Assembly: GCF_025153525.1 (NCBI RefSeq)
Contig: NZ_JANZNR010000002.1
Coordinates: forward strand, 434,001-498,000
Reading direction: 5' to 3'
DNA from: Psychroserpens sp. SPM9
GTDB lineage: Bacteria; Bacteroidota; Bacteroidia; Flavobacteriales; Flavobacteriaceae
Length of the DNA stretch: 64,000 nucleotides
Positions 51,608 to 60,239 of this stretch are shown here, one piece after another (position 1 is the stretch's first letter; each line of letters opens with the position of its first letter). The position numbers and the translations under genes are program-made. Below the pieces are notes generated by a model. It was not told the origin of the DNA. It saw only the letters and a list, made by a program, of their open reading frames with translations, and searched no databases.

Positions 51608-52459
51608 ATGATAGATAAATCAACATACTTACATGTTAAAGATCATTCGGTTTCTGGAGAGACGTTTCAACTGAAGTTTAATTCAGAATTGGATATGCTA
51701 GAAACCTATCCGCAACCAGAAATAGATAAATTAGGAGATTATTACGAAAGTGACGATTATATTTCTCATACAGATGCCAAGCGAAATCTTTTTGAAAAAG
51801 TATACCACTTCATCAAATCTATTGCATTAAAACGAAAATTAAAACTCATTAATGCTTTTAATACCGAAACCAAAACACTGTTAGATATTGGATGTGGAAC
51901 CGGTGATTTTTTAAAAACAGCTAGAGAGGATCAATGGAAGGTTTATGGAATCGAACCCAACGAAAGTGCTCGAAATATAGCCAATCAAAAAGTAGAACAA
52001 GATGTATTTGACACGAATCATTTATCACAATTTGAAACGCAAACTTTTGATGTGATTACACTTTGGCACGTGCTGGAACATTTACCAGATTTAGAGGAAT
52101 ATTTAACTCAAATACAAAGGCTTTTAAAACCAAAAGGACGTTTAGTGATAGCGGTACCCAATTTTAAAAGTTATGACGCCAAATATTACCAAAACTTTTG
52201 GGCTGCTTATGATGTGCCGAGACATTTGTGGCATTTTTCACAAGGATCTATATCTAAGCTTATGAAACAACATCAGATGGAAATTGAAAATACCCATCCT
52301 ATGATTTTTGATGCTTATTATGTCGCCTTACTTTCTGAAAAATATAAAAAGGGCTTTATGAATCCAATAGTCGCTTTTTGGATCGGATTTAAATCTAATC
52401 TTAAAGCAAAACGCTCAGGAGAATACTCCTCCATGATTTATGTGATAAAAAAGAGCTAA
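51608..52459 (+). CDS. Class I SAM-dependent methyltransferase
   Basis: 283 residues. The SAM-binding motif is LLDIGCGTGDFLKTA (about 96-110), followed by VYGIEPNESA, FDVITLWHVLEHLPDLEEYL and LKPKGRLVIAVPN. It has no signal peptide. The substrate cannot be told from the sequence; such genes in Bacteroidota are often linked to surface or lipid modification. It follows the second parS-like site. Confidence 0.85.
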   Translation: MIDKSTYLHVKDHSVSGETFQLKFNSELDMLETYPQPEIDKLGDYYESDDYISHTDAKRNLFEKVYHFIKSIALKRKLKLINAFNTETKTLLDIGCGTGDFLKTAREDQWKVYGIEPNESARNIANQKVEQDVFDTNHLSQFETQTFDVITLWHVLEHLPDLEEYLTQIQRLLKPKGRLVIAVPNFKSYDAKYYQNFWAAYDVPRHLWHFSQGSISKLMKQHQMEIENTHPMIFDAYYVALLSEKYKKGFMNPIVAFWIGFKSNLKAKRSGEYSSMIYVIKKS

Positions 52460-52646
52460 AACTCAATTTAAGGCGATTTAAGGGGCTTTTTATTGGTTTA
52501 GCAGCCGTTTTATAAGATAATCTTTGAACTTAGCTGTTGAGCCTATTTAAAGCCGTGGTTTTCTATAGGTAAAATAAATCAATATAGTTAAAGTGATAAA
52601 TTGTGTATATGGCAATTTTTTTTAAGCAAAAACTGATTCACTTTTA

Positions 52647-52654
52647 TACATTTG
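52647..52654 (+). promoter_or_regulatory. Putative -7 box of the Skp-like gene
   Basis: TACATTTG matches TAnnTTTG, 22 bases before the ATG. Confidence 0.45.
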
Positions 52655-52676
52655 CAAAAAATAATAAAACTTAGAA

Positions 52677-53192
52677 ATGAAAAAAATATGTAGTGCCTTA
52701 GTTCTGGTTTTGGTTTTAGCCTCTTGCCAAGAACAGCAAAAAATTGCTTTTATTGACAATACGAAAGTTGTTAGCGATTTTGATAAGAAAAAAGATTTTG
52801 AAAAAAAGTTTCAAGCAAAAATTGATGTGTTCAATAAAAAAGCAGATAGCTTACAACAAGCGATTCAAATTGAAGCCCAAGCATTCCAAATCAAAGCATC
52901 AAAAATGTCTCAAAAAGATGCAGACGCAGAATACCAGGCCTTGCTTCAGAAAAAACAACTTCAAGATTATCAGTTAAAAACGGAAGAACAAAGTTTGCAA
53001 CTGGAAGGTCAAAAGCAAATAGATACACTTATTAAGCAAATGAGAGCTTTTGTAAAAGACTACGGAAAGAAAAATGGATATACCTATATTTTAGGAGCTA
53101 ATGACGCTGGTAGTGTTTTATATGGGGATGATGCAAAAGATATCACCAAAGCAGTGATCGATGCACTAAACGAAGATTATAAAAAAGAATAA
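52677..53192 (+). CDS. OmpH/Skp-like lipoprotein
   Basis: 171 residues with a lipoprotein signal (VLASC, Cys17). The OmpH fold is clear: FIDNTKVVSDFDKKKDFEKKF (part), a long charged helix pair, and the end strand GYTYILGANDAGSVLYGDDAKDIT. Skp-like chaperones hold unfolded outer membrane proteins in the periplasm; lipid anchoring makes this variant membrane-tethered. It is a single gene with its own promoter and terminator. Confidence 0.88.
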   Translation: MKKICSALVLVLVLASCQEQQKIAFIDNTKVVSDFDKKKDFEKKFQAKIDVFNKKADSLQQAIQIEAQAFQIKASKMSQKDADAEYQALLQKKQLQDYQLKTEEQSLQLEGQKQIDTLIKQMRAFVKDYGKKNGYTYILGANDAGSVLYGDDAKDITKAVIDALNEDYKKE

Positions 53193-53214
53193 TCAAAAAG
53201 ATAATATCAATTAT

Positions 53215-53246
53215 AAAAGCCAGTTAAGAAATTAGCTGGCTTTTTT
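53215..53246 (+). terminator. Terminator after the Skp-like gene
   Basis: AAAGCCAG and CTGGCTTT form a stem around TTAAGAAATTAG, with a T-run following. Confidence 0.8.
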
Positions 53247-53302
53247 ATAATAAGGCTGTTAAATGAAAGTTATAGCATCAGTATAAAACGCATCACCAAT
53301 CC

Positions 53303-54205
53303 ATGAGGTTAAATCAGCTATTAGAACAACCGTTTTTATATTTCAATACCGCTAAACGTAAGTGGGTTTATATCATTAGCGCGACACTTTTTGTCCATGT
53401 GTTTTTAATTATATTTCAGCCTTATGGCATTTCAGAAGAAATGGAAAACCCTGTAAATGAGGCGTCTAGTAAATTTTTATTCTTTTTTTCAATAGGAATA
53501 AGTACTTTACTGGGTTTGACGCTATCTCAATTTGTTTTGAGACCATTATTAAAGTTTGAAAACGTATCAATAAAAAAATACTGCGCATGGGTGTTTGTTG
53601 AAACACTTATTCTTTCGCTTATAAATTTTGGATTCTCATTTGTAATTCCCGATCTAGGTAATGATTTTGAAAACGAACTCAACTTCGCTTTTCAACTAAA
53701 AAACTATTTTAGAGCCTTTGTCATTTTATTATTTCCTCTCTTCGGAACCATTATTTATGTCCTCATTCAAGAGTTAACATTTGAAGTTAACGAACTTGGA
53801 GAACAGATAAAAAAATACCATAAAGCATTTGATACCTCAAGAACTAATACAGAGTTAAAGCTTAAAGATGAAAATAATAATTTAGACCTATCTATTGCAT
53901 TAAAAGATTTTCTTTATGCCGAATCAAGTAATCAATATATTGTTGTTCATTATATAAAATCGGGAACTCTAAAAAAACATATTTTAAGAAACCGCTTAAA
54001 GAATTTTCTAAACCAAAATAAATATATGTCTATAAAACAAAGCCATAGGTCTTTTGCTGTAAATTTGTTAAACGTGAAACATTTGTCGCGAATTAATGGT
54101 AAAGAGTTCCTGATAATTGCTACCAATCCTGCTATTAATATACCTGTTTCTAAATCGTATATAAAAGAGATTAAGAACGAAATAACTCAGCACTACAAAC
54201 TTTAA
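53303..54205 (+). CDS. Membrane LytTR-type transcriptional regulator
   Basis: 300 residues. Four membrane helices (about 21-42, 57-80, 91-113 and 134-156) are followed by a linker and a C-terminal LytTR domain (about 195-297; FLYAESSNQYIVVHY, KQSHRSFAVNLLNVKHL, INIPVSKSYIKEI). It has no sensor kinase partner and is likely a one-component membrane regulator. Three direct repeats with LytTR-like 21-bp spacing begin seven bases after its stop, ahead of the TonB receptor gene, which is the probable target. Confidence 0.88.
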   Translation: MRLNQLLEQPFLYFNTAKRKWVYIISATLFVHVFLIIFQPYGISEEMENPVNEASSKFLFFFSIGISTLLGLTLSQFVLRPLLKFENVSIKKYCAWVFVETLILSLINFGFSFVIPDLGNDFENELNFAFQLKNYFRAFVILLFPLFGTIIYVLIQELTFEVNELGEQIKKYHKAFDTSRTNTELKLKDENNNLDLSIALKDFLYAESSNQYIVVHYIKSGTLKKHILRNRLKNFLNQNKYMSIKQSHRSFAVNLLNVKHLSRINGKEFLIIATNPAINIPVSKSYIKEIKNEITQHYKL

Positions 54206-54211
54206 GATGCT

Positions 54212-54263
54212 ATTCACTCGAAAAAGCAAACAATTCACTCCAAAAACCATACAATTCACTCCA
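54212..54263 (+). promoter_or_regulatory. Three direct repeats spaced 21 bp: probable LytTR binding sites
   Basis: ATTCACTC occurs at 54212, 54233 and 54254, exactly 21 bases apart, each followed by a C/G and an A-run. The extended unit CAATTCACTCCAAAA is shared by the second and third. LytTR proteins typically bind direct repeats about two helical turns apart. The site sits between the LytTR gene and the TonB receptor gene. Confidence 0.7.
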
Positions 54264-54385
54264 AAACCCGCTATTTCATTGTTCTTTATTAAATATTTAA
54301 AATTAATTTGCGTTGACATTTTTGTAACGAATATAAATCGAATTCGTCATCATTTAATAATCAATCATAAAAGCGAACAATCAAA

Positions 54386-56761
54386 ATGAAACACCTTTTT
54401 GTAGGCTTTTGCCTATTATTCAGCGCTGTTGTACTAGCCCAAGAAAAGTACAGTATTAGAGGAACTATAAAAGATATTACAAACGGAGAAACCTTACTGG
54501 GTGCCAGTGTTTTTTTAAAAGGAACCAGTAATGGAGCCATCACAAACGAATATGGTTTTTTCTCCTTAACGGCTCCAAAAGGAACATACACCTTAATCAT
54601 TTCCTATATGGGTTATGAAACATTAACCAAAGACATTAATCTCGACGCCGATCAAACCCTCAATTTTGAACTTAAAGAATTTGCAACAAGCCTAAACGAA
54701 GTCATCATCGTAGCAGAGGAGTCTGAGCAGGTTAATCTTAAAAAGCCCCAAATGAGTGTCTCAAAACTCAACGCCAGTACCATCAAACAAATGCCTGCGG
54801 TGTTAGGTGAAATCGATGTGGTTAAATCAATACAAATGTTGCCTGGCGTTACTAATAACGGAGAAGGCTCTGCGGGATTTAATGTTAGAGGAGGTGCTGT
54901 TGATCAAAACCTGGTGCTTCTCGATGAAGCTATTATTTATAATACGTCTCACTTTTTTGGTTTCTTTTCTGTGTTTAATGCAGATGCAATAAAAGACATC
55001 AAACTTTATAAAGGCGATATTCCTGCAAAATTCGGAGGTCGTGTGTCTTCTGTTTTGGATGTCAGACAAAAAGATGGTAATAGTAAAAACTTCAATCTAA
55101 CAGGAGGCATTGGTTTAATCTCAAGCCGATTAGCTGCCGAAGGCCCTTTATTTAAAGAGAAAGGCTCTTTTTTAATCGCAGGAAGAACCTCCTACGCGCA
55201 TCTATTTATGAAGGGCATTGAAGACTTAAAAGACGATAAAATTTCGTTTTACGACTTAAACCTAAAAACCAATTACGATATCAATAAAAATAATCGGGTT
55301 TATTTGTCTGGTTACTTCGGAAGAGATGTTTTTAACCTTTCTAAAATCATTGAAAACACCTACGGAAATGCAACAGCAAACCTTAGATGGAATCATATTT
55401 TTAACGATAAATTATTTTCAAACTTGTCATTGATTTACAGTAAGTATGACTATCAGATTGTTCTCGATTTTATCGAACTCGATTGGATTGCTGATATCAA
55501 AAACTATAACTTAAAGTACGACTTGAAATACTATCTTAGTGATAAAGTAAAACTTGAATTTGGAGCCAGTGGGATTTCTTATAAACTCAATCCAGGAGAG
55601 GTGAGGCCAACATCTGAAACGTCTCCGGTTAACTATCTAAAACTAGATCAAAAACGTGCTTTTGAAGGCGGATTATATGTAAGTGCCGAACATCAAATTA
55701 CCGATAAACTTACGGCTCAATACGGACTAAGATACAGTGCGTTTTCTAGACTAGGTGGTCAAAGCATGACAAACTATATAAATAATCAACCTGTAGTTTA
55801 TAACGATCAGCTAGGCATTTATGAGCGTGGTGAAGTCGCTTCAGAAACCTATTTTGGTAAAAGTGAACGCATTAAAAATTATGATAATTTCGAACCGCGT
55901 TTAGGCTTGTCTTACCAATTAAATGATGTGTCTTCAATAAAAGCCAGTTACACAAAGTCTTCCCAATACATACATTTATTATCCAATACATCGTCGGTTA
56001 CACCTTTAGACGTTTGGACGCCCAGCGGGCAATATATCAAGCCGCAACGCTCGACTCAATATGCCTTTGGGTATTATAAAAACTTTAATGACAATGCTTA
56101 TAGTCTGGAAGTCGAAACCTATTATAAAACGGTAGATAACAGAATTGATTATATAGATGGTTCTGATTTAATTGGAAACAATACCATTGAAACCGAAATT
56201 TTAAACGGTGAAGCCAGAGCCTATGGTTTAGAAGTTTTACTTCGGAAGAATAAAGGCGATTTTACAGGATGGCTGGCATATACCTTATCAAAATCAGAGC
56301 AACGTACCTATGGTGGTCAAGCGGGAGGTCCCGGAATTAATGGAGGTCATTGGTACAATACGCCCTACGATAGAACGCATGATATTTCACTTACCGGAAT
56401 TTATAAACTTAACGATAAATGGAGCTTTAGTTCAAATTTTGTCTTTCAAACCGGTCGACCTGTAACCTATCCAAATGGACAGTATAATTATGAAGGACTT
56501 TCGGTAGCGACTTTTTCCAACAGAAATGAAGATCGTTTACCAGCCTATCATCGCATAGATATTTCGGCAACATACACACCAAACAGAAAGCCAGACAACC
56601 GCTGGAAAGGCGAATGGGTTTTTGGTATTTACAATCTGTACAATAGAAAAAATGCAGCCTCTATAACTTTTAATCAAAATAATCAAACGGGTTTAAATGA
56701 AGCCTCTAGGATTTCAATTTTTGGTTTGATTCCTTCTGTAACCTATAATTTTAAATTTTAA
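54386..56761 (+). CDS. TonB-dependent receptor
   Basis: 791 residues with a Sec signal (ending near VLAQE). A CarboxypepD_reg-like domain (about 22-110; LLGASVFLKGTSNGAITNEYG in parts) precedes the plug (about 125-235; GGAVDQNLVLLDEAII, FPAKFGGRVSSVLDVR-like) and a 22-strand barrel. It pairs with a DUF4249 lipoprotein, four bases downstream, and a LytTR regulator upstream, a module common in flavobacteria. Substrate unknown. Confidence 0.93.
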   Translation: MKHLFVGFCLLFSAVVLAQEKYSIRGTIKDITNGETLLGASVFLKGTSNGAITNEYGFFSLTAPKGTYTLIISYMGYETLTKDINLDADQTLNFELKEFATSLNEVIIVAEESEQVNLKKPQMSVSKLNASTIKQMPAVLGEIDVVKSIQMLPGVTNNGEGSAGFNVRGGAVDQNLVLLDEAIIYNTSHFFGFFSVFNADAIKDIKLYKGDIPAKFGGRVSSVLDVRQKDGNSKNFNLTGGIGLISSRLAAEGPLFKEKGSFLIAGRTSYAHLFMKGIEDLKDDKISFYDLNLKTNYDINKNNRVYLSGYFGRDVFNLSKIIENTYGNATANLRWNHIFNDKLFSNLSLIYSKYDYQIVLDFIELDWIADIKNYNLKYDLKYYLSDKVKLEFGASGISYKLNPGEVRPTSETSPVNYLKLDQKRAFEGGLYVSAEHQITDKLTAQYGLRYSAFSRLGGQSMTNYINNQPVVYNDQLGIYERGEVASETYFGKSERIKNYDNFEPRLGLSYQLNDVSSIKASYTKSSQYIHLLSNTSSVTPLDVWTPSGQYIKPQRSTQYAFGYYKNFNDNAYSLEVETYYKTVDNRIDYIDGSDLIGNNTIETEILNGEARAYGLEVLLRKNKGDFTGWLAYTLSKSEQRTYGGQAGGPGINGGHWYNTPYDRTHDISLTGIYKLNDKWSFSSNFVFQTGRPVTYPNGQYNYEGLSVATFSNRNEDRLPAYHRIDISATYTPNRKPDNRWKGEWVFGIYNLYNRKNAASITFNQNNQTGLNEASRISIFGLIPSVTYNFKF

Positions 56762-56765
56762 TACC

Positions 56766-57611
56766 ATGAAAACATATATAAAATATATCCTATCAATGCT
56801 TGCAGTAGTCTTTATGTCTTGTGAAGATGTGATTGATGTCGACGTTCCAACAGGGCAAACCCGACTTGTCATTGAAGCGTCTTTAGATTGGGAAAAAGGA
56901 ACTTCAGGAAGTAATCAACAGGTTAAATTAAGCACCTCAACACCTTATTTTGAAACCGAAGCGATTCCAGTTGTTGTAGGCGCATCAGTTAAAGTTGTAA
57001 ATACAAATACAAATGAAGAATTTGTATTTGTTGATCAAAATGATGGAACTTACCTAACCACTACATTTGTTCCAGTTATTGGTAATACCTACCAATTGGA
57101 AGTTATTTATAACGACGAAACTTATACGGCAACACAAACCATGACCTCTGTTTCAGATATCAATAACATCACACAATCTATTGAAGGTGGTTTTGATGAT
57201 GAACTTTTAGAACTAAATATTTATTTTGACGATCCTGAAGACGAAGCAAATTATTACTTGGTTCGGTATTATGAAGATGGGGATTTGTTTCCGTATTTTG
57301 AAGATATTTCTGATGAGTTTTTAAATGGTAATGAGATTCATGATTTCTTTGAAAAAGACGATGATGAAGACAGTGGCCAAGCACCATTTCAACCAGGAGA
57401 TACGGTTGAAATTAATTTATACGGAATTTCTGAAAGCTACTATAATTACATAAGACTACTCATCGAGCAGTACTATAGTGGTGGCGATCCGTTTTCGTCT
57501 ACTTCCGCAGAAATTAGAGGAAATTGTATCAACGAGACCAATGACGATAATTATGCTTATGGTTATTTTAGAGCCACCGAAGTGGTTAAAACCTCATATA
57601 CATTTCAATAA
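56766..57611 (+). CDS. DUF4249 lipoprotein, partner of the TonB receptor
   Basis: 281 residues with a lipoprotein signal (VFMSC, Cys19). Landmarks are CEDVIDVDVPTGQTRLVIEASL (part), an IgG-like beta domain, acidic stretches, and NCINETNDDNYAYGYFRA near the end. DUF4249 proteins are usually found next to TonB receptors, probably as surface lid or binding components. It starts four bases after the receptor stop and is followed by a terminator. Confidence 0.9.
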   Translation: MKTYIKYILSMLAVVFMSCEDVIDVDVPTGQTRLVIEASLDWEKGTSGSNQQVKLSTSTPYFETEAIPVVVGASVKVVNTNTNEEFVFVDQNDGTYLTTTFVPVIGNTYQLEVIYNDETYTATQTMTSVSDINNITQSIEGGFDDELLELNIYFDDPEDEANYYLVRYYEDGDLFPYFEDISDEFLNGNEIHDFFEKDDDEDSGQAPFQPGDTVEINLYGISESYYNYIRLLIEQYYSGGDPFSSTSAEIRGNCINETNDDNYAYGYFRATEVVKTSYTFQ

Positions 57612-57633
57612 AAAAAAGATACATCAAGAATTA

Positions 57634-57660
57634 AGGCCAGTTATTTTAGCTGGCTTTTTT
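57634..57660. terminator. Terminator after the DUF4249 gene, overlapping the end of holB
   Basis: GCCAG and CTGGC pair around TTATTTTAG, with a T-run on the plus strand. The right arm encodes the last residues of the convergent holB gene (KKAS plus stop). Confidence 0.75.
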
Positions 57661-58797
57661 ATGTAATAAACGCGTGAGTTTAATCGATAAATCGGTCAGG
57701 ATAATTTTAGAATTTCCATTGCGCTCAATATGGTAAATCGCATCTTGAAGCTCGTTTGAAATGTCCATAATATTATTACCATGAACAAAAGGGGCAAATT
57801 TTTCGAGCTTAAATCCCGTTTTAGGCGCTATAAAAACCAAATCTTCAGCGTTATAGTTTAACAATAAGGCTTGCCTAAAAAAATCAAGACAAAAATTTAA
57901 AAATTGTTTCTGTGTTTCACGACCAGTTTTGGCAATGGTTTCGCTCCAGGATATTAAATCATGAATCGCACTTTTGTTCCCTTTAGCCTTAAAAGCAGAC
58001 CGAATCCAAAACACAAACCACTCTTCAAACTGCGTATCTTCACTATCGCTATAGACCAAATCACAAGCTTTGTTATAATTGCCATTGGCTTGATGGGCAA
58101 TTTTAGTAGCGTCAGTATCTGGAATTTGATAATTTTTAATGAGTGCGTTTTTAATAACCTCTTCGGCTAAAGGAGGAAAATGTAACACCTGACAACGCGA
58201 TCTAATAGTACCAATAATTTGTTCTTCATCTTCAGCAATAAGAATGAAAATCGTTTTATTGGGTGGTTCTTCAATGAGCTTTAATAATTTGTTAGATGCT
58301 GTTGTATTCATCTTTTCGGCCATCCAGATGATTAAAACTTTATAGCCGCCTTCATACGATTTTAATGATAATGCTTTAACAATATCTTGTGCTTCATCAA
58401 CACCAATTTGGCCTTGCTTATTATCAATTCCTAATATACGATACCAATCAAATAAATTCCCGTAAGGCTGACGCTCATTGAGCTGTCGCCATTCTTCCAT
58501 AAAATGAGCAGACACAGGATGCTTTTTAATTTTATCGTTTGTCGCCACCGGAAACGCAAAATGTAAATCGGGATGCGACAGGTTTTTGAATTTTAAATTA
58601 CAAGCGTCATTGGCACCTGTGTTTTCACCATCCGTATTTTTACACAATAAATATTGAGCATAAGCAATAGCCATAGGTAAGGTTCCAGAACCTTCTGGTC
58701 CAACAAATAGTTGCGCATGTGGCACACGTCCAAAATCGGCACTTTTTGTCAGGTGATTTTTAATGTGTTCTTGTCCTAAAATTTCAGAAAATAGCAT
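57646..58797 (-). CDS. holB: DNA polymerase III subunit delta'
   Basis: 383 residues. An AAA+ clamp-loader fold: FSEILGQEHIKNHL, a P-loop-like segment that has lost its key Lys (GPEGSGTLPMA), the sensor-1 region (KVLIIWMAEKMNTTASNKLLKLIEEPPN in parts) and IRSRCQ. As in other delta' subunits the degenerate P-loop is expected. It loads the sliding clamp with tau/gamma and delta. It is convergent with the DUF4249 gene and divergent from pgk. Confidence 0.93.
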   Translation of the reverse strand: MLFSEILGQEHIKNHLTKSADFGRVPHAQLFVGPEGSGTLPMAIAYAQYLLCKNTDGENTGANDACNLKFKNLSHPDLHFAFPVATNDKIKKHPVSAHFMEEWRQLNERQPYGNLFDWYRILGIDNKQGQIGVDEAQDIVKALSLKSYEGGYKVLIIWMAEKMNTTASNKLLKLIEEPPNKTIFILIAEDEEQIIGTIRSRCQVLHFPPLAEEVIKNALIKNYQIPDTDATKIAHQANGNYNKACDLVYSDSEDTQFEEWFVFWIRSAFKAKGNKSAIHDLISWSETIAKTGRETQKQFLNFCLDFFRQALLLNYNAEDLVFIAPKTGFKLEKFAPFVHGNNIMDISNELQDAIYHIERNGNSKIILTDLSIKLTRLLHKKAS

Positions 58798-58880
58798 GTA
58801 GCAAATATACTTTTTTTATAATTCTAATTCATGCAATCGTTTTCGTAAAAAAACAGCTTTTATGGGTTGCTTTTATTGGT

Positions 58881-58888
58881 TACATTTG
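58881..58888 (+). promoter_or_regulatory. Putative -7 box of pgk
   Basis: TACATTTG matches TAnnTTTG, 26 bases before the pgk ATG at 58915. It lies inside the longer open frame that starts at 58867, so that longer start is unlikely. Confidence 0.5.
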
Positions 58889-58914
58889 TGATTCAATTTT
58901 TTAAACCCACCGAA

Positions 58915-60102
58915 ATGAAAACCTTAAATGACTTCAACTTTGAAAATAAAAAAGCATTAATTCGCGTCGACTTTAATGTGCCTTTAAATGATGCTTTCGA
59001 AGTAACAGATGCCACACGAATCATTTCTGCAAAACCAACAATCATAAAGATTTTAGAAGAAGGTGGAAGCTGTATATTGATGTCACATTTAGGGCGTCCC
59101 AAAGGCGTTCAAGCCGAATTTTCATTACAGCATATTGTGTCAAAAGTTGAAGACATTCTAGGCGTTACAGTAAAGTTTGTAGATAACTGTATTGGACCTG
59201 TTGCTGAAGAGGCTGCTCAAAATTTGAATCCGGGAGAAATCCTGCTTTTAGAGAATTTACGTTTCCATGAGGAAGAAAAACAAGGAGATAAAGATTTTGC
59301 GGAAGCCTTATCACAACTAGGCGATATTTACGTGAATGATGCCTTTGGAACCGCACATAGAGCACATGCTTCGACGACAATTATTGCTCAGTTTTTTCCT
59401 GAAAACAAATGCTTCGGACATTTACTAGCTCAAGAAATTGAAAGTATCAATAAGGTTATGGAAACAGGAGAAAAGCCTGTTTTGGCTGTTTTAGGAGGCG
59501 CCAAAGTATCTTCAAAAATTACCATTATTGAAAATATTTTAGATAAAGTTGATCATCTTATTATTGGTGGCGGAATGACTTTTACATTTATTAAAGCACA
59601 AGGCGGAAGTGTTGGAGATTCGATTTGCGAAGATGATAAAATGGAATTAGCCTTAGATATTTTAAAGCAAGCGAAAGCGAAAAACGTTCAAATTCATTTA
59701 CCTGTTGATGTGTTAGCAGCCAATGCCTTTAGTAATGATGCCGATACTCAAATTATTGATGTAACACAAATCCCTGAAGGTTGGCAAGGTCTGGACGCTG
59801 GACCAAAATCTATAGAGAGTTTTCACGAAGTGGTAATGCAATCAAAAACCATTTTATGGAATGGACCTTTAGGTGTTTTTGAAATGGAAAACTTTGCAAA
59901 AGGGACCATTGCTCTTGGCGATTCTATTGCTGAAGCTACTAAAAACGGCGCTTTTTCACTTGTTGGTGGTGGTGATTCTGTTGCCGCTGTAAAACAGTTT
60001 GGCTTCGAAAACAAAGTGAGTTATGTTAGTACAGGTGGTGGTGCAATGCTTGAAAGTCTTGAAGGAAAAACATTGCCAGGAATTGCTGCTATTTTAGAGT
60101 AA
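58915..60102 (+). CDS. pgk: Phosphoglycerate kinase
   Basis: 395 residues from the ATG at 58915 ([24 protein letters not shown] in parts), the usual bacterial length. Conserved segments: [35 protein letters not shown] and the terminal nucleotide-binding [27 protein letters not shown] (parts). It makes ATP from 1,3-bisphosphoglycerate in glycolysis. It stands alone with its own promoter. Confidence 0.97.
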   Translation: MKTLNDFNFENKKALIRVDFNVPLNDAFEVTDATRIISAKPTIIKILEEGGSCILMSHLGRPKGVQAEFSLQHIVSKVEDILGVTVKFVDNCIGPVAEEAAQNLNPGEILLLENLRFHEEEKQGDKDFAEALSQLGDIYVNDAFGTAHRAHASTTIIAQFFPENKCFGHLLAQEIESINKVMETGEKPVLAVLGGAKVSSKITIIENILDKVDHLIIGGGMTFTFIKAQGGSVGDSICEDDKMELALDILKQAKAKNVQIHLPVDVLAANAFSNDADTQIIDVTQIPEGWQGLDAGPKSIESFHEVVMQSKTILWNGPLGVFEMENFAKGTIALGDSIAEATKNGAFSLVGGGDSVAAVKQFGFENKVSYVSTGGGAMLESLEGKTLPGIAAILE

Positions 60103-60239
60103 ACAAAGTACATTTTTAGACAATCTAAATTCAGAAATGCCTTACAAACCCTGTTAAATTGTCTAATTAAACTTTCTTTTTAACTAAAAAAATACGATTT
60201 TAGCTGACCTATCGTTTTGATAGTTAAACATTTTAACCA

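Noticed and set aside
52067-52072. CACGTG core in the methyltransferase gene as a parS site
   Set aside because: The flanks (TTGG and CTGG) are not palindromic and do not fit the pattern.
52460-52676. Hidden small RNA or gene in the 217-base gap before the Skp-like gene
   Set aside because: Apart from the promoter box at 52647 I find no stable hairpin, terminator or open frame that supports one.
54207-54389. Small plus-strand open frame after the LytTR gene
   Set aside because: It is made of the 21-bp direct repeats and the receptor's promoter region; no coding-like features.
58867-58914. Longer pgk start
   Set aside because: It contains the -7 box TACATTTG, and standard PGK length and N-terminus fit the ATG at 58915.
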